A stretch of 64,000 bases of DNA from Hymenopus coronatus (taxonomy: Eukaryota > Arthropoda > Insecta > Mantodea > Hymenopodidae). A program made the translations under genes and the position numbers. The notes beneath the pieces were generated by a model. It did no database searches, was not told the origin of the DNA, and worked only from the letters and a program-made list of their open reading frames with translations. Below, piece after piece: positions 56,392-64,000 of the stretch (positions within the stretch are counted from its first letter, which is position 1; each line of letters opens with the position of its first letter). Location of the stretch: positions 11,318,501 through 11,382,500 of the forward strand of contig CM060880.1 in assembly GCA_030762935.1 (NCBI GenBank), given 5' to 3'.

Positions 56392-56991
56392 ATTACTTTC
56401 TCTAGCCCTCATGTACAATGTACATAGTGGATAGAGAAGGTATTGTATCCCACCCAAAAATTTGATGTCGAGATTTGGTTTTTTTTTTCAAAAATGGCTG
56501 ACGATTTTGATTAAAATCCCATACATTAAAGATATTTACATCCCAAATAAAATATATATCTTGAATTTTCTGGGAATAGCCCCTGTAAACCTCTTTATTC
56601 TGAATGAATTTTGCTGAACTTTGTACAACGGTTAAACCGTAAGAGATAGACAAAAACTCACTGCGCAAAAAATGTAGATCTTGTTAAAACACACAATTTA
56701 TGTCATGTGCATTTTTGTTGTATGGTTGATCGTTTCCAAGATATTCCATGTGATCGGTTTCAGTTTTAAAATACTTATACTTTTCTCAGAGAGGAAGTTT
56801 CTGTTTTTCTCTTGTTCTACTCCTGGGCAAGAAAAGAAGCGATTTGCAATGACAATGACATAACGACAGCTTTTAAAACATTTGACTATCACTTCAGCGT
56901 ATCTCGATTAGCGAGGTGTAGAAAGAAGAATACTCTTGTGAGAAGTTTGTAGAGCAGATAAAGTCATGTGAGTGTAACACATCAGATTTTG
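56392..56991 (+). repeat. Family A repeat, internally deleted
   Basis: Left end ATTACTTTCTCTAGCCCTCA; after GATGTCGAGATTTGG it jumps to CAAAAATGGCTGACGATTTT, losing about 220 bp; ends GTCATGTGAGTGTAACACAT. Confidence 0.88.
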
Positions 56992-56999
56992 TTTAGTTT

Positions 57000-57260
57000 T
57001 TCCAGGTCGATAGACGAATGATTGGGTGGATTATATCCCTCTACGAATTTTTCCATCCCTTATTTCCTGTCGTTTCGTTTTCTTTCATCTTGCAGGGTAG
57101 TAGGATTAAATGGAATGGGTGATGGTGTGCGGCGTATGGGTTTCATGAGCTTTGAGAAGAAAATTGTTTAATCCCTGACATAGAACCTTTTTCCCGTCAC
57201 TATGCATGGAAATAAGGAGCTTTCTCGCCCTGAAACCAATAGGGTCCCGCTGCGCTGCAC
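57000..57260. repeat. Repeat family 2 (SINE-like)
   Basis: TTTTCCAGGTCGATAGACGA, TTATATCCCTCTACGAATTT, TTCCATCCC in the shared order. Confidence 0.45.
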
Positions 57261-57444
57261 CTGCGACCATTAGATCAGCTCGACTTTATATACCTTTGCA
57301 TATTATTGTTGTCATTTGGAAACCTCATTTTGAGTCATAAATATATACGCTTATTATTAATTAATAAGAGTATTAGTTACTCTTCAAGGTTTTTAAATGT
57401 ATGGAGTTTGTCGCCATATCGATACCTTCATCTTATATATTTTG

Positions 57445-57617
57445 AAGCAAGTTTGGTATTTAACGGTCTTACACTCACATACATACACACACACGCGCGC
57501 GTGGATTCAGGGGGGCACAAAACATGTATTTCCAGTGAAATGCCGGTATCGAATTTTGGGTGCATTACTATACCTTCTCTATTCACTATGTACATAGTAC
57601 GTATAGAGAAAGTAAAA
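57445..57617 (-). repeat. Family A repeat, left-end arm of head-to-head pair
   Basis: GCAAGTTTGGTATTTAACGG to GTATAGAGAAAGTAAAAAGG in reverse. The next copy runs forward from the same junction without a left end of its own. Confidence 0.85.
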
Positions 57618-59180
57618 AGGTTCGTGTGTGTCTATGGACAGCATAGCTTAAAAATGAAAAGACCGTTAAGTACCAAACTTGGTATTTAGGTTTGGTATTT
57701 TCCAAGGATGCGACACGAAGATTTTCAAGACAATCCCCCCACCCCTAACTACCCTTCACTGGGAAAATGTTTCGAAAATTTTGTTTATCTTAAAAATGAC
57801 TAACGATTTTGATTAAAATACCATATATTAAAGATATTTCCATGACAAATAAAATGTGTATCTTGAATTTTCTGGGAATAGCTTCTGAAGACCTGTTTAT
57901 TCTGAATGAATTTTTATGAATTTTGCATAACTAGTAAACCGTAAAAGATAGACAAAAACTTACTATACAAAAAACATAGATCTCGGTAAAATACACAATT
58001 TATGTCATAAACATTTTTTGTGGAGTTTGCCGTTTTCAAGAAATGCCTTGTTATTAGTTTCAATTGTAAAGTACTTATGCTTTTCTCAGACAGGAAGATT
58101 CCGTTTTTCTTTTGTTCTACTCCTGGTTAAGCAAAGAAGCGATTTGCAATGGCAATCGCATGAGTTTTTAAAATACAAGGGTTGTAAAGACAGTAGTGGC
58201 AACATGGTCCCCACATTCACAGGAGAGCGGGTATGAGCCAATAGGATATGGGAGCGATCAGGTGACTAGTGTCGATGTGTGGTGTGCATTGGTCGGGCTG
58301 CCAGTTGAGAGTGTATTGTTGCTGTGTAGCTTTGAAGTGAACAGTGTCAAGTGCACCGCTCTAAAACATGTTTACCATAGGCGATCAGCGTTCGTGGATT
58401 AAAATTGAGCTTTCCCGTGGAAAAAATGCATCGGCATGTTATCGAGAATTACATGGAGCCTGTGGCGGGAATGCATTGCAGTACAGGGCGGTTGTACGAG
58501 GGGTCAAGGCGTTTCGTGCAGGTCGGGCTGAGACTGCGGTCGGCCGTCCATTCCGCAAGATCAGATTGACATAGTGAGTGGTCTCGTTGCCATGGACCAT
58601 CGATGGACTGTCCGGGAGTTATCCGTAGAGGTTGGTCTCAGTCATCAAACTATGTGGCGTATCCTGACGCATGTTGTCATGTCGCAAACAATGTCCAGCT
58701 CTTATTGCAACGGTGGCATTGGGAGGTTTTGGAACATCCTCCGTACTCACCAGACATGAGTCCTTGTGACTTCGACCTATTCCGAAGTTGAAGGAACCCC
58801 TCCGAGGCCGCCGATTTCCTGACGTGGCATTTGTAGTCCGCGCAGTAGGGCGCTCCGTCGCAGTCATCAACAGAGATCGCCTTGCCAACGGTCCCCAACG
58901 GCTGCCCTACATTTGGCAAAAGGTCAGGGACTTTGCGGGTGACTACATTGAAGGAATGTAATGCAATTGTACTTGTGAGTTCAATAAATATTGTGTTCTA
59001 TCAATGTTGCCACTACTTTATTTACAGTCCTCGTATATGACTTTCACTTTAGTGCATTCCTTTAGTTTTCTTCTACTTATAAGGAACTAAGTAATAAGAA
59101 AGTTCTGCTAATGTTTATCTCGGTTAGCGTTATGTTGAAAGAAGAATAATCTTTTGTAAGAAGCTTGTTTGTAGAGCAGA
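57618..59180 (+). repeat. Family A repeat, forward arm, interrupted by a mariner
   Basis: Starts GTTCGTGTGTGTCTATGGAC and runs to GCATGAGTTTTTAAAATA, then resumes after 59033 with TATGACTTTCACTTTAGTGC and GCTAATGTTTATCTCGGTTA. Its right terminus is missing. Confidence 0.85.
58176..59033 (+). mobile_element. Internally deleted mariner element with both terminal repeats
   Basis: 858 bp between TA dinucleotides (58174-58175, 59034-59035), with 30-bp inverted repeats: CAAGGGTTGTAAAGACAGTA and, on the other strand, CGAGGACTGTAAATAAAGTA, both then GTGGCAACAT. The coding remnant begins MFTIGDQRSWIKIELSRGKN and GVKAFRAGRAETAVGRP (HTH region), then MDHRWTVRELSVEVGLSHQT. It jumps to HPPYSPDMSPCDFDLFRS (third catalytic Asp region) and a C-terminal DRLANGPQRLPYIW in another frame, with the first two catalytic Asp lost in the deletion. 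Inserted within a family A copy, so it postdates it. Confidence 0.92.
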
Positions 59181-59660
59181 TGTTTCGGACGTGGCATATT
59201 TGCTGCGATGTGTCGTTAAAGGAACACCCCTATTCTACTTTCACCCTCTTGTCGAAAAGAGCGAAGTACTGTAGGCGGCGGGGCTCTGAGGCTGTCTCGA
59301 CAATTATTGATACGGCGAGGTTATTATTCAATTGAAACAATGGACCTAATTCGCAGACAGACGGGATATCGTTGCGCCCGTCCAGGAACATCCGGACGTG
59401 GAGTCCTGCACATCTTAGCCAAGTTTTTGCAGATTTGTTTGAACCCAGAGCCAGATTTCGAATGCAGTGAAAGTAAACGGGATATTTTAACCGCATCTCC
59501 ATTTCCTTTTGCAGTGATTAACAAACCCAAGTCATTTCCTCATTCGCGCAATAACTTCCTGCTGGGGGAACAGTAGACAGAAGCTTGTACACTGACTATG
59601 AGAATAACTCGATGAATTTTATATTCGGTTTTCACATGCATGTCTAGGACAAAATAAAAT
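59181..59660. other. Unassigned stretch
   Basis: Overlapping frames on both strands (59230-59576) without recognised motif. Confidence 0.4.
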
Positions 59661-60540
59661 CTGCTGTAGTACACTAGCATGACTTTTCCTAGCTCCTCTG
59701 CAAACTTGTTGCAAAAGATTATTCTTCTTTCTATGCAATGCTAATCGAGATAGACATTCAGAATGTTCTTATTACTTAGTTCCTTATAAGTAGAAGGGAA
59801 CTAAAGGAATATACTAAAGTGATAGTCAAATGTTTTAAAAGCTGTCGTTATGCGATTGTCATTGCAAATCGCTTCTTTGCCTGGGCAGGAGTAGGACAAA
59901 AGAAAAACGGATACTTCCTGTCTGAGGAATACGCAAGTACGTAACAATTAAAGCCATAACAAGGAATATCTCGGAAACGGTTACCTCCACAACAAAAACG
60001 TAAATGACATGACTGTGTTTTGACGAGATCTACATCTTTTGTGCTGTAAGTTTTTGCCCATCTCTTACGGTTTTGCAGTTAAGCAAAATTCTCCCAGAAT
60101 AAAGAGGTCTTCAGAGGCTATTCCCAAAAAATTCAAAATTTACATTTTATTTGGGATATAATATCTTTAATATACGGGATTTTAATCAAAATCTTTACAG
60201 CCATTTTTAAGAAAATCAAAATTTTCGAAAAAAGTTCCATGCAAAGGGTAGTTTGGGGTGGGGGCACTTTTCTCAAAATCTTCGTGTCGCAACCCTGGAA
60301 GATTCTAAACTTAAATACCAAGTTTGGTATTTAAGTTTTTGAGTTATCGTGTTCACGGACACACTGACACACGCGCGCGCGGACCTTTTTGTGAAAATGC
60401 TTTTTTTTTTTTTTTTCCTTTTTTTTTTTTTATACAGCGGGCCCTAAAACATATATTTCCGTGAAATCTCGGTATGGAATTTTTGGGTGCAGTGCAATAC
60501 CTTCTCTATATACTATGTACAGAATACGGAGAAAGTAAAA
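59661..60540 (-). repeat. Family A repeat, full length
   Basis: From TCTGCTGTAGTACACTAGCA to AGAATACGGAGAAAGTAAAA; ends 420 bp before the second ASAP exon. Contains a T-rich tract (60402-60432). Confidence 0.9.
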
Positions 60541-60962
60541 AAGCATTCTCTTTTAAGAGATTAGATACATTTGGATAAGAGACATTTTGGTGATAGTGTG
60601 TGGATGATATTCTCAAATAAGGTGTACCTGTTTGATTTCTATAATGAACAATGGGGCGACCATGTCCTGAATGATTGCGGGTTCAGCCAGCTGATTTACA
60701 GACCCAAAATTCGGCAGCAATGTCTTCAAAGCTGATAAGCGTCTTTGATATGCTGTCCATATTTTCGAAAATATCTCAACCAAAAAAGGATAAATCTCGT
60801 ATACTCATGTAACTGTGGATTGGATTTATAAAAAGCCATCAAGGCTATGTTAATACCTTGAATTTTATAATCCTTTCATCCGGTTTGAAGAATGGCAGAA
60901 ACTTCTTTTTAGGCTGGTGAATATCAGCAGAATGATAAAGTAGTTTTATGTTTTGTTTGCAG
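60541..60962. other. Intron 3' part before the ASAP exon
   Basis: No repeat recognised; ends in the acceptor tract TATGTTTTGTTTGCAG. Confidence 0.6.
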
Positions 60963-61111
60963 CTCACGTGAACAATGAGATGTACCTGTCGCGGTCGCTG
61001 GAGAGGTTGGGAGGCAATGCTCTCAGTAAAGATCAGGAGCCAGACATCGGGGCGGCATTCCTCAAGTTCGCCGTCGTCACCAAGGAACTGTCTGCCCTCA
61101 TGAAGACACTG
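60963..61111 (+). CDS. ASAP: ASAP-family Arf GAP, next BAR-domain exon (partial gene)
   Basis: Continues the reading frame of the exon at 8062: the split codon T+CT gives Ser, then HVNNEMYLSRSLERLGGNAL and further to AFLKFAVVTKELSALMKTL. The equivalent ASAP1 segment has the same core (HVQNEENYAQ, DLGTAFVKFSTLTKELSTL), so alignment runs end to end without gaps except near the KDQEPD turn. The acceptor is TTTGTTTGCAG, with AG at 60961-60962; the donor is GTAAGT at 61112. Length 149 bp, phase 1 in and phase 0 out, consistent with the preceding exon. The following exon would continue with a segment like QGLSHNVIFTLDSLLKGDL; I do not see it in the remaining 2.9 kb. GC content is visibly higher than in the surrounding sequence, as expected for a conserved exon in an AT-rich intron. 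Confidence 0.88.
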
Positions 61112-61408
61112 GTAAGTGCCATAATAATATGGAAATGTCAGTTACTGGGTGAGTTGAATAATAGTTATTTTATTATACAAGTAGATAAACAGAGCGTTTA
61201 TCCATGAGTAGAACAGTTTAAAACGCGATCCGAAGGGGGACGTTTTAAGTTCTATAGGTGGATAATAGAGGTTTGTCCACTTGTATAATTCATTATCGTA
61301 TCCTACAGATACGATAAATTGATATATGATAAATATTCAGTTAATGATTTTACAACAGATAGTTATAAATTAAATAAAGAATAAGGTATTGAATTGATTA
61401 AGTTTACG

Positions 61409-61553
61409 ATGGACGTTGAGAACGTTAATATATCGGTTCCAAATGATATATTAAATGAAGCAAAAGAAGCAGTTGAGGCTTTATTACCGTCGACTTACAC
61501 GGAAATTTTACGAACAAGAGTTTCAGCAATTTAAGGATTGGCAGTATGAATAA
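61409..61553 (+). pseudogene. Recombinase-like (DUF3504/Crypton-type) N-terminal relic
   Basis: Reads MDVENVNISVPNDILNEAKE then AVEALLPSTYTEI. After one extra T it continues YEQEFQQFKDWQYE to a TAA. The pattern ALLPSxSxxxYExEFxxFxxW is typical of the N-terminal DNA-binding segment of insect proteins with a tyrosine-recombinase-like or DUF3504 domain. One frameshift; no downstream domain found. Probably a decayed transposon-derived gene fragment. Confidence 0.5.
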
Positions 61554-61796
61554 ATGATTCTTTCTTATTTTAATTTTCTTTCAAAAAGTTGCAAGTCGTC
61601 TTTTCTGTGAAGCAAATATTCCATGTTAAAACCAGCATTTAAAATGTTCGAAGACCTAGATATATCAAGATTTTCCATTTATTTGTTTATTTACTTTATC
61701 CCACCCGTTGTACTAATAACTATCACTTGGATTTAAAGTGCAACTTTTCTTATGTCGTTTCTGCATAGCAACGGTGTCTCTTACAAGTATCTGTCG

Positions 61797-62480
61797 GATA
61801 AAAGTCAGTAAACTCTTTTACTTACATGATTTTAAGTCAATACAGATAACAAATTGAATAAACCATAAGTAATTACTTACAGTTCAGGCTTTGCTGATTA
61901 CTGATAAGTTATTACTTTTACTTGTTCAGTAATTACTAGTTTTTCCAGCAAATACTTAACTTTGTTTGAATAACATTCAGTGAATACTAGTTTGCTGTAG
62001 AGTTGACTTGCAAAAGTAGCTGCAAATAACAATGGCAACATTTTACACATACACCAGGTAAAGAGCTACAATAAGAGAAGGGATATTAGTCCCAGTGATT
62101 TAAAAACGTTCCTGAAGTTTGAAAGTGAAAGTGTAAACTTTTTAGCAAACTATTTTCTAGATGGTATGAATGAAACAAAGGGTGGAGCAAGTTCAGATCA
62201 TAAAATTAGTCATTTTTTTACATTATTTAGTTGACCCAGTCGCAGGAGATTTTGGTATTCACCAGTCCACGGTTTGCAAGACCATAGACTTCGTGGCAAA
62301 CAGAATAGAGGCAAAGGCAGGTTATTCATTTGTTTAATCAGTTTATACTGAAACTTTTCTAAAGTATTACTTATCATTGAAAGTAAACTGTTATTCAATT
62401 AAAAAGCAGTAATTACTTTTACTGATCAGTCTCAACTTTCCTTGTCAAGTAATTACTTATAAGAGTTTACTGATTTTTAT
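61797..62480 (+). mobile_element. PIF/Harbinger-type relic with terminal repeats
   Basis: Inverted ends: GATAAAAGTCAGTAAACTCT at 61797 and, on the other strand, GAATAAAAATCAGTAAACTC ending near 62480, preceded outward by GGGTCAGTT. Subterminal AGTAATTACTT motifs occur in both halves. The interior encodes RDISPSDLKTFLKFESESVN then FLANYFLDG and, after a frameshift, VAGDFGIHQSTVCKTIDFVA, which fits the PIF/Harbinger transposase pattern GDxxGVSQSTVxRxV just before the DDE domain. The catalytic domain is absent. Confidence 0.72.
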
Positions 62481-62490
62481 TCAACTGACC

Positions 62491-62990
62491 CACCATCTTG
62501 AAGCAATGATGTAAAAAATCTGACTTAGATCTGTTTGTAGTGAAAATCAATCGTAGACTTTGAGTTTTGAAATAAGATTATGATCTCTTGCTGGGATATT
62601 TACTATCTATGCGTCGGGATAATAAAAATTACTAGAGAAAAGGCCAAAGTAAAAGCACAGAAGTGCCGATGGCAACATAGCGTCCAAACACAGGACAGTA
62701 GCAATAGGGAGGGTGCACTAATTTGGCTTCAAATTGATCGCTCAACTACCCCCTTCTCGTGACTTCATCCAAAAAGCACTAATGAAGCCATGGGTGCAGG
62801 GTTGGACGAGACCTTTCATTTCAACAGGATGAGAAATTTGAAAGTAACAAAGGGATTTTAAATGTCCACTCACTTTTGGTGGAGATTTTTCAGACCTCAA
62901 GAAGCGCAAAGGAGGTAAAAAAGTTGGGAGCATTCTTTAAAATTATACAGATTACCTTCCATTAGATAGAAAATCACGCAGAAGTGACAG
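62491..62990. other. Unassigned stretch
   Basis: Nothing recognised. Confidence 0.4.
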
Positions 62991-62994
62991 TATC

Positions 62995-63033
62995 TTGCTT
63001 GTACGCTCACGCACACATAGGCCTTTTCCTCAA

Positions 63034-63064
<31 letters not shown>

Positions 63065-63168
63065 TCATTAGATTCAAAGCTGTACTTAAGTGAAATTTTC
63101 GTATTGAATTATTGGATGGAATATATTAAGTATTTAAGTGTTAGTGCATAATAAAGAAAGTAAAAAGT
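62995..63168 (-). repeat. Family A repeat, diverged left-end fragment with ATT tract
   Basis: CACACATAGGCCTTTTCCTC, then an (ATT)9 tract (63036-63060), GTGAAATTTTCGTATTGAAT, TAATAAAGAAAGTAAAAAG. Confidence 0.6.
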
Positions 63169-63284
63169 AGATTATTATTATATCAACCTTGAGCATGTGA
63201 CTATGCACCGACTAGAAAATTTGTATTGAAACCATTGCTGCTATATTGTGATTAACAGGAAGTAGAATAGAAAAAAATGTGATC

Positions 63285-64000
63285 CACATATTCTATTCAC
63301 ATGTGTAGCTTTCCATATACAAACTATTCTTACAAAATATTATTATTATGTTTTGTTTATTATTATTTCATGCTAATCGAGAACAATATTTACAGAATAT
63401 CGGTCTTATTACTTGCTTCCTTGTAAGTAGAAGGGAAATAAGGGAATACATTAGACTAAAGCGACAGTCAAATCTTTTAAAAGCATGTCGTTATGTGAAA
63501 CAATTGAGGCTCGGTTCGCATTGCATGGTCCTGCCAGAGAAAAGTTAGGTCGTTTAAAACTGAAATCCATAACAACGAATATCTCCAAAACGGTCAACTC
63601 GGCAACAAAACTGCATATGACATAAATGATGTGTTTTAACAATGTTTATATTTTTCGTGTAATAAGTTTTTGTTTGTCTCTTACGGTCTTACCGTTATGC
63701 AAAATTCTGCAAAACCCATCCAGATTAAAGAGATCTTCAGAAGCTATTCCCAGAAAAATTAAAATGTACATTTTATTTGTGATGTAAAATCTTTAATCAA
63801 AATTCTCAGTTTTGAGAGAAACAACATTTTTAAAAAAACTTTCCATGTAATGGGTAGTTTGTGGTGGGGGATTTTCTTGAAAATCTTCGTGTCGCATCCT
63901 TGGAAGATACTAAACATGATTACGAAGTTAGGCTTTTTAAGGGCATGTTCGTTTTTAAGATATGTTGTTCGCAGACAAAGACGGGCCTTTTTCCAAAAAT
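63285..64000 (-). repeat. Family A repeat, cut by window end
   Basis: From CATATTCTATTCACATGTGT through TCGTGTCGCATCCTTGGAAG to GACGGGCCTTTTTCCAAAAA; the left end lies beyond the window. Confidence 0.88.

Larger units (their letters stand above)
8135..60962 (+). other. ASAP intron, about 52.8 kb, phase 1
   Basis: Bounded by GTAAGT (8135) and TTTGCAG (60962). The two flanking exons join in frame into a continuous ASAP BAR segment, so no exon of this protein is missing between them. The intron is made almost entirely of mobile elements and their relics; those recognised are listed individually. Confidence 0.85.

Noticed and set aside
58368..58759. Two separate small genes
   Set aside because: They are frames of one internally deleted mariner transposase bounded by its terminal repeats.

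Overview
This is a low-GC, repeat-packed animal genomic window, most likely from an arthropod with a large genome. No bacterial or plasmid gene organisation is present. The only confidently recognised host gene is a homologue of ASAP (Arf-GAP with SH3, ankyrin and PH domains). It is represented by two plus-strand coding exons, 8062-8134 (73 bp) and 60963-61111 (149 bp). Both have canonical AG/GT splice sites and matching phase, and together they encode part of the N-terminal BAR domain. They are separated by one phase-1 intron of 52,828 bp, so nearly everything else in the window is intronic.

The intron and its flanks are filled by transposable elements. The dominant one is a non-coding interspersed repeat that I call family A (about 0.75-0.95 kb per full copy). 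Roughly 40 copies and fragments on both strands cover, by my own boundaries, about a third of the window. Its ends are asymmetric: one starts directly with ACTTTCTCTA and a palindrome built on TACTATGTACATAGTG, while the other carries the same inverted motif about 22 nt inside, behind GTGAATGGAACACATCAGA. Insertions lie in A/T-rich targets. Some copies are nested, some are head-to-head, and one subfamily carries a doubled tail.

Other elements: five mariner-type relics (9829-10950 +, 21636-22323 -, 34074-35104 -, 40430-41270 +, 58176-59033 +); a hAT element with 10-bp flanking repeats that carries an eleven-copy 41-bp minisatellite (22733-23770); a hAT MITE with an 8-bp target duplication (32599-33256); two PIF/Harbinger-type elements (29351-31069; about 61797-62480); two relics that look like insect DUF3504/Crypton-type recombinase genes; a decayed Ty3/gypsy integrase (43223-44030 -); and several tRNA-derived SINE families, many nested in or carrying other elements. 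AT, CA and T-tract microsatellites are frequent.

Two places could hide overlooked host coding sequence inside the intron. One is an intact 138-codon intronless ORF at 44620-45036, with predicted membrane segments and a CRE-like TGACGTCA just before its second ATG. The other is a possible 3'-terminal exon at 39587-39803 followed by two AATAAA signals. Neither is recognised. No CRISPR array, rRNA or confident functional tRNA gene was found.
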